Below are positions 23,103 through 34,291 of a stretch of 64,000 nucleotides of DNA, piece by piece; position 1 is the first letter of the stretch, and each line of letters begins with the position of its first letter. Origin of the DNA: Tetrapyrgos nigripes (Eukaryota; Basidiomycota; Agaricomycetes; Agaricales; Campanellaceae). The stretch covers positions 620,001-684,000 of the forward strand of contig JAACJM010000001.1 in assembly GCA_013368315.1 (NCBI GenBank), in the 5' to 3' direction. Under the pieces are notes generated by a model that was not told the DNA's origin, made no database searches, and saw only the letters and a list, made by a program, of their open reading frames with translations. A program made the translations under genes and the position numbers.

Positions 23103-23770
23103 TTTTACTGGGCGTTGGTCATTTTACCGTAGGGAGTCCTTCAAGAATCCCGCCTGTAATTCGATGTGGAGATGTATAATATAGGAATTGAAGTGAGTCC
23201 GAACGAACGAACGTTGAATCGTAGTCTTGCGTTTCGCTTCATCTTGAAACGCTGAAGTGACGAGATGAATTGCATTCACACCCAGCACTAACCAATATTC
23301 ATTGACCAAAAGTTAGTTCGGGAAGGTCAAGTTTTCGAGGGACCAGGAAACTCATTTGGAAACGAAAGGTTTTCGTGCTTCAGAAATTTATCGGAAGCGG
23401 ATCCGAGCCAATCGGATCGCTTGCCGAGGCTTCGGAAATTTAAAGTTTTCGAATCCGTTTTCGAGCACCAGAGATTTGATGTTTCCTAATTAACTTCTGG
23501 CCACGGAATATTGGTTACTGCTGGGTGTGATTGCCTAGCATTCCCTATCATGATGACCAGCAGGAACCCTTGCTCCACCATCGATTATTACTGACCTGAA
23601 CGGTGCAGATGAGTTACCAAGCCCGAATGAAATACAACTTGTGATGTACACGACGGCGATAACCAACGTTCAAGGCGCTGAAATGAGATTTCTCCTTGTT
23701 AGATTGAATGGTAAAGATAACAGCCTCTCGTAGCAAATGCCCTACGCCTCAGACGGCCATCAAATTGTTT
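23103..23770. other. Convergent intergenic region with an imperfect palindrome
   Basis: No coding signal. At 23396-23421 lies an imperfect inverted repeat (AGCGGATCCGA, five-base spacer, TCGGATCGCT). It is flanked by two near-copies of GCTTCRGAAATTTA (about 23377 and 23430). Several GTTTTCG words occur around it. It could be a worn miniature transposon or a hairpin in the 3' region of the permease. Confidence 0.4.
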
Positions 23771-25184
23771 CTATATTACTTCCGGTGGCTCAACGACTCC
23801 AGCACGTTCTACGATTACACCGTAATGTTCCGGTCGTCTATGCTTCTCAAATGCAAATGTGCGTGCCTTGCCCTGCCTGAAAACGAAGATCAGTACTCAG
23901 ACCGTCCCAACTTATCAGAGCCAGAAGGCTTACAGGCAAGCATCCAAATCGATATCGGCGACAACGAGTTCGTCGCCGTCGGTCTTGTTTTCCGCAATGA
24001 TGTGGCCCTCTGGATCGACTACCATACTTCCAGTGATCAGCTCAAATTTACCATCATCCCAGCCACAACGCGCTGCAGTGATGCAGAACACTAATAAATG
24101 GCCATAGATAAGCAAGAACACGCTGACGGAAGCGATAAAGCAGACTGACTCGCATTGGTATACGCATGAGCTTGACACACGAGTTTGTGATGGAACTTGG
24201 GATCCATGAGCAGATATATCATGGACGAGAACGCTTGACTGCTTACCAAGGCATCTTGACGAGCAAAATCTCGGTCCATGTTAGGATCTGCACCCCAAAG
24301 TTCAGGTGCCTTTTGAACAGAGGTTTAAATTTGGTAAACCCGTTGGAGAATTTCTCTCACCCATGCTACGGTGTTCTATAAAAATAACGCAAGCGGAGTC
24401 AGTGAGAGGTCTAAGTTCTGGAGATAGAAGGACTCACATATCCAATGCACATAATCTCAGCACCTTGCAACCCATAACAGCGCCATCCTTCTGCCCATCT
24501 ACGATCATTGCAAATCAGCATACCGATGATAGGAGACTTGACTTCATGCCGCAGACTAGGTGCGCGGAATGCCTGGAAGCCAAGATCCCCAGGTTTGAAG
24601 TATCGTTTCTCGAGTTGATTAGTGGTATCTGGATGATCATTGAAGGGTTCTGTTGGAGCAACGAAAATGTCAACAGATTGAAGCATGGAAAAACGGCACA
24701 ACTGACCAAAGGCGCCGGGTAGATGGACCTTGCAGTAGTTGGAGCAACGAAAAAAAAATGTCAACAGATTGAAGCATGGAAAAATGGCGCAACTGACCTT
24801 GCGGTATTTGCTGACTACTCTTCTTCCGGAGACATAGCTAGCTGTGTTGTAAGGAACCCCGTCAGGAGTCTTCTCTGCATACCCTACCACCACATCGATT
24901 CCTAGCTGGGCAGCCTTATCAAAGAAGGGTTTGACATTTGGAGCGTCGACTATCCCCGTCACAGCATCCTCATTTTCAAAGAATGAATTGAGCTCGACGT
25001 CGTCAGTGATAAGATAACGAGGGAAAAAGGTGGTGAATGTTGTTTCAGGGAAGACAACGAGCTTGACGGCTTGCTTATCTGCTTCTTCGAGCAAGGTGAT
25101 GAGACGGGCAAGAACAGAAGCTCGAGGTTCGCTGCGGTCGACTCTGCCTACCTGGGCAGCTGCAACGCGGAGGGGGCGAGGCAT
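23771..25184 (-). CDS. Nitrilase-superfamily N-carbamoyl-D-amino-acid amidohydrolase (D-carbamoylase) -like
   Basis: Start 25184 (MPRPLRVAAAQVGRVDRSEP), stop TAG 23771, about nine exons, about 325 residues. The nitrilase triad is visible: Glu in LVVFPETTFTTFFPR, Lys in KYRKVHLPG, Cys in LICNDRRWAEG. The blocks FFPR, LEKRYFKPGDLGFQ, ICNDRRW and GLQGAEIMCIGY are those of D-carbamoylases (DCase) more than of beta-ureidopropionase. The C-terminal exons give NTVAWAPELWG, RCGWDDGKFELITGS and FEKHRRPEHYGVIVE. The reaction releases ammonia and carbon dioxide from an N-carbamoyl amino acid. Two neighbouring introns (24650-24706 and 24729-24797) around a 22-nt exon are almost identical. It shares a 216-bp promoter with the hydantoinase gene. 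Confidence 0.85.
24650..24797 (-). repeat. Pair of near-identical introns flanking a 22-nt micro-exon
   Basis: The intron at 24729-24797 (69 nt) and the next one at 24650-24706 (57 nt) share about 50 nt with only about three substitutions. They differ in the length of an A/T tract and at the 3' splice site. The exon between them (24707-24728) encodes VHLPGAF of the conserved KVHLPG-x-x-EPF motif and is not itself repeated. So an intron was copied, rather than an exon-intron block. Confidence 0.92.
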
Positions 25185-25400
25185 TGTGGAAGAGGAAGAG
25201 ATGCCGAATGCAAAATATTCATAGCTAGGTCTCTAGGGGATTTTGTTTGAGATGCTTCGCCGGTGGCTAATGGTCAGTAAACACGATCATCTGACGCCTC
25301 ACTTCAGCTTGGCCGCGGTTTCCGAACTTAAGCTCTCCCAGATAAATCTACGAAATGCGACATTTGCCTTGTTTTCTTTCCCCCTCTCGACCTTACTGCC
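25185..25400. promoter_or_regulatory. Divergent promoter, D-carbamoylase / hydantoinase
   Basis: This 216-bp region separates two start codons of enzymes that act in sequence. It contains CGG-TTT-CCG at 25316-25324, an inverted CGG pair of the kind bound by Zn2Cys6 dimers. There is also an AGATAA GATA-type motif near 25340. A Zn2Cys6 gene lies 2 kb downstream. Binding is inferred, not shown. Confidence 0.45.
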
Positions 25401-27326
25401 ATGTTTCTTGACCTCGATTTGATTGTTCGCAATGCAGTCGTCGTCACCGCTTCAGACCAGTTCCCAACGGACATAGGCGTCAAGAATGGCAAAATCAAAA
25501 TCCTCGCTGCTGGCATTCCGTCGCAAGAGGGATGCCGTGAAATCGACGCTGAAGGCGGGTTTGTCACGCCTGGCGGTGTTGATAGCCATGTCCATATCGC
25601 ACAATCTGCTGCAAAAGGACTGGGAGCGCGTTCTGCCGACGATTGGACGAGTGGCACCAAAAGCGCCCTTGCAGGTCTGTCCCTTCTCTCTCAAAATTAG
25701 GGTTCCATTAACTTCAGGATTGTAGGCGGAACAACCACCATTCTCGCTTTCGCTGTACAAGCACGGGGAACCTCTCTCATAGACGCCGTCAACGAATACC
25801 ACAAGAAATCGGACGATCATTCTGTTTGTGACTATGGCTACCACCTCATTGTCACCGATCCAAACGAAGTCCAAATGCACACAGAGCTTCCCAAGCTTGT
25901 GAAGGAGGGAATATCGTCTATGAAGGTACTTACTTGAACCTCCGATGGCTTCAGTATTTCTTATCCCCATAGGTCTATATGACCTACGTCGATCTTAAGC
26001 TGAATGACGGCGAAATCTTGAACGTTTTGATGGCCGCGCGCAAGTACAAGGTTACGACTATGGTGCACTGTGAAAACGCAGAAGTGTAAGTAATCTCAGA
26101 TCCACTCATCCCCACTCTGGAGCTAATGTTGCATACGTTCCCTTATCAGAATTGACTGGATGACGACAAATCTCCAAGAACGAGGTATGACCGAACCCTG
26201 GCATCATGGAACATCAAGACCACCGATCGTCGAATCGGAAGCGACCAATCGAGCACTAGCACTTGCAGAGCTCATGGATACTCCCATGCTCATTGTTCAC
26301 GTTTCGGCACCCGAGGCTGTCAACATTATTCGACGAGCACAAACTCGTCTTTTACCAATCTATGCCGAGACTTGCCCTCATTACGCGACACTCGACGGAT
26401 CTGAGATGCGGAAAGACGACTTCGAAGGTGCAAAATGTGTCTGTGCACCTCCTCTACGTGACGATCCCAAAGACAAAGAGAGAATATGGGAGGGTCTTTC
26501 AAACGGAACCTTCACCGTTTTTTCCTCTGACCATGCACCAACTTGTTTCGATGATGATCGGGGCAAGAAGGTTAGTCACCGGCCATTCAACCTGTACACG
26601 CGCGCTGAGTCTACGTCAATTGCAGCTTGGTCTGATCAGGAACCCGACGAACAACCCGAGAGGCAATTTCCGGACAATTCCCAACGGCCTTCCTGGTGTC
26701 GAAACTCGGACACCGTTGTTGTGGAGCGAAGGCGTACTGAAAGGCAGGATTACTCCTCAGCGGTTTGTCGAACTGAACTCGACAAATGCAGCCAAGTTGT
26801 GTAAGTTTCCCAGTTGTCACAACTTTAGCAACACCGTAACTGATCTAGATTCTGCAGATGGAATGTACCCTCAAAGTAGATTGTCTTTCTTAGTAAGCTC
26901 TCGCCGCGCACCGTAGCTGACTTATTTACAGAGGGAACCATACAACCCGGCAGTGACGCAGACCTTATTATATGGAGACCCGGACACAAACGCAGCCAGT
27001 ATAAGATTGAGAACTCCAAGGTAAGCCCAAATTTTATTCGTGCAGGGGTGTCTTCTGAAGAGTCTTGTCAGTTGCATCATGCCTGCGACTACACACCGTA
27101 TGAGGGTATGATGCTTGAGGACTGGCCACGATATACGATTCTGCGAGGCCAAGTTGTGTATGATGGCGAAACGAACGAAGTCTTAGCCCAGCCAGGGTCG
27201 GGAAAATTCCTTCAGAGAGGATCGAGCACTCTTCCGTAAGTTTTTGATTTCTGGGACGGACGATAGTCTGACTGGTATAACAGAGGTCCTCGCAATCAGT
27301 GGTTATCTGAGTGGCGGCCAGAGTGA
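25401..27326 (+). CDS. Hydantoinase / dihydropyrimidinase (cyclic amidohydrolase)
   Basis: Start 25401 (MFLDLDLIVRNAVVVTASD), stop TGA 27324-27326, about nine exons, about 520 residues. Metal ligands are in place: HxH in GGVDSHVHIAQ, the carbamylated Lys in SSMKVYMTYVD, His in TTMVHCENAEV, His in YAETCPHYATLD, Asp in VFSSDHAPTCF. Tyr of VYMTY and the NGLPGVETRTPLLWSEGV block fit the D-hydantoinase/DHPase group. The intron after GKK removes a stretch that otherwise shifts the frame and joins LGLIRNPTNNPRGNFRT. It hydrolyses the ring of dihydrouracil or 5-substituted hydantoins to N-carbamoyl acids. The adjoining D-carbamoylase-like gene favours hydantoins, but reductive uracil breakdown remains possible. 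Confidence 0.93.
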
Positions 27327-27447
27327 TCTAAGCACCTACTTATCATTAGATGTATACAGTATAACGTAGAGCCTAGAAGTGAATTGCCGTAGTTGGAAAT
27401 GTGATCTGCGAATGCACGTGCGGTGAAGAAGTTGCTCGTATCTAGTC

Positions 27448-30149
27448 ATGTCGGACCTTTCGACTGGCGAACCAGTTCTCGATCAGCCAGCCCCGACTCT
27501 GGCACGACCCTTCCGGTCGAGAAAAAACAGACCTTGCGACGGTTGCGTGAGCAAACATTACTCTTCTCAAACTTTCATGTGTATGACTCAATTGCCTTGG
27601 TCCATTAGCGAAGAGCAAAAACACGTTGCGCTATTACTGAAGTTGGGACACCATGTGTCGAGTGCCAGTGAGTGCCTTAGTTTATTGACCGACTTCTTTC
27701 TGAGACCACCAGGCATACGCGCAAAAAATGTACATTTGACGAACAACCCCAAGAACGCAAGAGACCAGTTAAACGATCGCTTTCCCCTCAGCAAGACTTG
27801 ACCATTGACACCTCCAGTATCAATGCATACAAACGTTCTCGTGGCAACAGTATCCCAGTCACTACACCTACTATCCAAGAATTGACGCGTTCAGACGGCG
27901 TTGCCCTGGAAGAAACACGCGGATATCATGTCGTTACTGCTGTCCTTACCGATGATCTATTGCCCGTAGGAGCGCGCAAAGCCGGATGTGAGTGGCTATC
28001 ACCACTAGCTTTGTGTACCATCCTCTTATACCAATCCAAAACAGCACAAGGCGATGAGCACATACGGCAGATTTCCATGGACGTATCAAAACCTCAGTAT
28101 GTGATTTTCAGTAAAATTTCTGACAGTACGTTCAGTCCAATTTGATCTTGGTATTCGCCTGACTTAGATCATAGAACCACGTACACGGACAGATCCTCTC
28201 CTTGGTATCAAGTCTGCATTGTCTCTGTTGCAACCTCCTCCCCATTCTCGAGCTCTAGTCAATGTATACATAACCACCAGTAACGCTGCCTTTCCTATAT
28301 TACCACCGCCAAGTCATGTATTTTCCAGCACGCAGTCGCCGCGTTCATCCTCCTTTGTCTACACACCAGATTCATCCTACCCGTTACCTCTCATCCCCAA
28401 AATTCTGATTTCTGCCCTAAATCATGCTCCCAGGGGAATGTACCGACAATCGGTGAGGAATGTCAGAAAGGTTGCCCAAACTGGCCAGGAAATGATTGGT
28501 GTGTCTTGTCAATTCTCATGTTCGCAGACATTCGCTTGACGTCTTGTATCTGTGTAGACTCAGGCTTGCCCCGTAGCAGCCTGTCAAGTATATCAGACGC
28601 TTTGCTTGATATCTCAGCACGACCTCCAGGAAACGCCGAAGACTGTTATGTGTTACTGGCCAAAGTACGTGCTAGCGTAACCCTAGCTGGACATGTCCAC
28701 TCAATAAGGAGAAGACTATAGCTCAAGCTCAGCTACTTGGTTTACATATAGACCCTACTAATTGGGGTATTCCGTCCTGGGAAAAGGATTTCCGTCGAGT
28801 GCTCTGGTGGGCTTTGAGAGTGCATGATGGCTGGTAGGTGTATCCTTCTCGTCGATACTGGGTATTGACCTTGTCCGATTTCTCAGGGCATCGTTCTTGA
28901 ACTCTCGACCTTCTCACATTCAAAACAATAACCACTCGGTACCTTTGCCAACGGTCCTTAACATATTGGGTGCAACTCAGATACATCACATCGATTCATC
29001 CTCTGTCACGCACCATTCTCCTGCTTCGAGTTCTCAGCATACTGCGCCAAGCCTCCTGAACCTAAATACATCCCAAGTCGAAAGGTCTCCGGTTCAAACT
29101 CAGAATACAGGGACATCTTTGCAGGTGCATGCTGCAGCAACATTTTTGCATCTTTGCCGCCTCGCGATATTTGTCTCAAGGCTACAAACCCAAGTCTGTA
29201 CGCTTATGACCCCGAGGGAAGAGAGACTGGGTCGGGTAATGGATATTGAGAAAGAGATGGAAGAACTTTTGCAGGATGCTCGTGAACTTGAAGCAGATGG
29301 GGGTGGAAACGCACCGGGGTTTGGTAAGCTTTTTATACCAACTTGAGGACAAAAATTTACTCAAGCAATGCCACGGCAGCGTCTCTTATGACATGCATCC
29401 TTGGTTTTCGGTGTATGATCCGTCGAATAGCCATCGAGTTGAGTATAGGTTTAGGCAGTCCGTGAGTGTGATCATTACGCATTCTCGATATTTGTCCTAG
29501 CTTGTCTATTTCGAAAGGTTCACGCCAGATCCTGAAACACTTGAACGATACTTGCAAGCTGTTGACTACATATCGTCCTTAGATGGCTCTGCTTTTGATG
29601 ACTTTTGGCTTGTCCGTGAGTGATGCAATCGTTGTACTCATGACTGGCACTGACGGCTTTCCAGATGTAGGCCACATACTTTCTTCGGTCACATCCTCTC
29701 TCATTCGACTGAGCTTGGCCACAAGTAATGGAAGGTCTCCTGAATCACCAGTCTCCTCGCCATCAGGTCCACATAATTTCTTGCAAGTAGACGCCCGGAC
29801 AAATCCCATTTTTCTTCTATGCCGTTTAAGACATGCTTTACAGAACGCATACGAGTTTCATCATTGGGACATGGCTACCCCCGCCCTAGCGAGAGCAGAC
29901 AATGTCGCAGCATGTCTCCAAAATATCGATGCAGAATATGAGACTGTTGTCAGGGCTCTCAAAGGCACACTGTTCGCCCAATCCTTATCTGCTAGCAATG
30001 CAGCTCCGGCCAATCTGAACGGCAATTTTAATGCCAACTGGAACATTGATCTAGATGTATTTGGAACAGGCCTGGATTGGACTGGATTCCAGAATATCGA
30101 AGGGATGTTTGGTTTGTCTCCCGAACTGGGCGGTTTCACCTCCAATTAA
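27448..30149 (+). CDS. Zn2Cys6 transcription factor, likely pathway regulator
   Basis: Start 27448 (MSDLSTGEPVLDQPAP), stop 30149, at least ten exons, roughly 700 residues. After splicing, a perfect zinc cluster appears at about residues 31-58: CDGCRRAKTRC, then CVEC and KKC (C-x2-C-x6-C-x8-C-x2-C-x6-C). A basic KRPVKRSLS linker follows. The middle region has the fungal-specific transcription factor signature (DFRRVLWWALRVHDGW, ASFLNSRPSHI). The acidic/Asn-rich C-terminus (NLNGNFNANWNIDLD) could activate transcription. It sits between the hydantoinase and the D-amino-acid oxidase, 121 bp from the first stop, so local control of this block is likely. A GATA-type motif lies at 27339-27344 upstream. 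Confidence 0.88.
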
Positions 30150-30402
30150 GCGCGTAAGATTATGATGTATTTCTGTTGTACTTGCATATGTACGATGTAG
30201 GCAGCATATACGATGTTTGTATAATCGACTTGATATACATAGCTCGTCAGAGTCGATGGCCATCTAGGTAAGATTGACAGCGGTGAAATTCGCCATGGCT
30301 AACTAGCGCTAACTAGTACTTACACCCGTATCCCTCGGCCAATGCGGACCTGGAGTGGGGTCCTTTAAATCTCTTTCTATTTTCTTCACTGCATCTCTCG
30401 AG

Positions 30403-31606
30403 ATGTCTTCTCGTCCTGTTCTAGTCTGTGGTTTTGGCGTTATCGGTTTGACGAGCGCTATTCGCCTTTTACAAGGTGGTTACAAGGTCATCGTAGTAGC
30501 TGAACATCTTCCTGGGGATCCTCTGACTGCTATCTACGCCTCAACTGCTGCTGGTGCACACCATCTTTCCTTTGCTGCAGACGACGATGCTCGTCAGCAA
30601 GCTCTTGATAGGAGGACGTTTGACTTGATGTGGGAGGAGGAACGCACTGAAGGAGAAGCAAGTGCCTTAATGAAGCTACGACAAGTCGAATACTACGCAA
30701 CTGAAGGAGAAACACATCTCAAATTCTATGAATCCATGCCAGACGTTGGTGTTCTTTCTACTTGATAGTTTTTTTGTGTCACTGACATCGGCTCTCCTGA
30801 AGTTCCGTGTCCACTCCAAAGACGAACTCAAACCCTTTGCTACACATACAGTATCGTTCACGTCGCTGACCATGGACACTACACCATATCTGCACAAGCT
30901 GGTTAAAATCTTCAACAACCTTGGGGGAACCGTACATCGTAAATCGCTCAATTCGCTACGTGATGCGCTCGAGTTTGAGCAGGAGCCATTTGCGATTGTC
31001 AATTGCAGTGGGCTTGGCTCTCTCAAGCTTGGAGATGTCATGGACGCGGAGATGTTCCCTGTTCGTGGACAGGTGGTTGTTCTTAACGCACCCTGGGTGA
31101 AAGAAGGACGAACCAGGCAGGTGGGTAACTTGGCGGGAGGTGAAGGCGGTGAGAGGACGTATATTATACCTCGACGCAGTGGTCAGGTCATAATAGGTGG
31201 TACCAGAGAATACAATGATTGGTGCGTGTGGAATGCTTCAAAATACCATTCTGTTCGGTGTTATCATCCTGACCTGCTTGGTAGGAACGCAGAACCTGTC
31301 CCAGAGACGTCGCTTGACATCAAGAGACGAGCGCTAGAGATTTTCCCTGAATTAGTGCCGCCAGAGTCACAACTAGAACGTCCTCCTGTTCCTGAAGACC
31401 TGAACTCCATCGTCATCCGAGAAGTTGTTGGCTTCCGTCCGGCGAGGAAGAGTGGCTTACGACTTGAGAGGGGTCACGATTTAGATGTCGAAGGGCGATT
31501 GATTACTGTGGTTCATAATTATGGACATGCAGGTGCTGGTTGGCAATCATGCTGGGGATGTGCTGAAGAGGTAGTCGCTATCTTAGCCAAGGTTGACAGC
31601 ACGTAG
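30403..31606 (+). CDS. D-amino-acid oxidase-family FAD oxidase
   Basis: Start 30403 (MSSRPVLVCGFGVIGLTSAI), three exons, stop 31606, about 360 residues. The N-terminal dinucleotide-binding motif is GFGVIG. HHLSFAADDD, VRGQVVVLNAPW, TYIIPRRSGQVIIGGT, VVGFRPARKSGLRLE (with the Arg that binds the substrate carboxylate) and NYGHAGAGWQSCWG are family blocks of DAAO/DASPO. It oxidises a D-amino acid to the imino acid with hydrogen peroxide as by-product. The C-terminus AKVDST has no SKL-type signal, although most fungal DAAOs are peroxisomal. Placed next to hydantoinase and D-carbamoylase genes, it would handle their D-amino acid product. Confidence 0.9.
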
Positions 31607-31860
31607 AATGTACATGAAGAGCCAGATTGTACTATGGACATTGAATCGCAAAAGTAATATCCTCCTGAAGGTACTTGCACAGAAGTCTCACAGCCAATCG
31701 TCTATCAGGTACAGGTGAGCAATGTTTCCATTGCAGGCGTCGATTGACATGAATACAAAAAAACATTGTGATGATGGAACAGAGTGTAGTGATACCAATG
31801 AAATAGAAGAAAAAGAAAGAGATGAGGGAATGATACAGTTGTACGTAGTTCTACATCTAT

Positions 31861-33676
<1,816 letters not shown>

Positions 33677-33686
33677 AGCGGATTTT

Positions 33687-33827
33687 CTGCAGGGACAAGT
33701 CAGTATCGTTTTATCGAGATAATAAATAGAGGTTTATCCGATGGCTAGCGATGAATCCAGCGCTTGCAAGATGAAAGATGGCAGGAAATGGAGGAAAGCG
33801 TGAAGAGAATGGGATCTGGAAACTTAC
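33687..33827 (-). other. TEF1 5' UTR (leader) intron
   Basis: A 141-nt intron with donor GTAAGT (complement of 33822-33827) and acceptor CTGCAG (complement of 33687-33692), ending ten bases before the TEF1 ATG. A pyrimidine-rich leader lies upstream at 33828-33865. Leader introns at this position are common in TEF1 genes and usually raise expression. Confidence 0.8.
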
Positions 33828-34291
33828 TTTTGGTGAGTAGAAGAGGAGAAGGGGGGGAGAGATGGAAGTGAGAGATAAAGCTTGGAAACTGCGAATGCCT
33901 GCTTTTAAATCACTGCCTTTGAGGCATCGATGATCGATGGAAAAATTTTATTGCATGAAACACGTGACTTATAATCATGCCGGTTCCGGTCGTATTAGCA
34001 AGTGCGCCGTTCCACTTTTACATCTCAACCTCCAAATCCAAAGCTGATAACCTTCAAGCTATATTCTACTCGTAACAAGTACAGTGGTTTATGTTTCTTC
34101 ATCGTGCTACAGTTATCTACGTCCTATCGATGTCATTAAACGAGGAAGAAAAGTATCGAAGGTCGGACATATAAAAAAGAACGTAAAAAGTACAAAATGA
34201 TCGCTTGATAGAATGCACAGTGGAACATCGATGCAAAAGAAACACGCGCATTAAACGCATACGATCCTCCAACCCACCCTGCGCCCTGGCG
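33828..34291. promoter_or_regulatory. TEF1 promoter region and 3' end of the kinase gene
   Basis: The part near 33835-33870 is a CT-rich tract on the minus strand (many C and T around CCCCCCTTCTCC), a typical start-site context of strong fungal promoters. The rest contains no gene I can support; the kinase 3' UTR fills 34100-34291. Confidence 0.5.

Noticed and set aside
23440..23456. TTCGAATCC, reminiscent of a tRNA T-arm
   Set aside because: No matching acceptor, D-arm or anticodon stem could be built around it.
25401..27326. Simple reductive uracil catabolism (PYD2) only
   Set aside because: Not excluded, but the partner nitrilase looks like a D-carbamoylase and a D-amino-acid oxidase is adjacent. 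No dihydropyrimidine dehydrogenase is present in the block.
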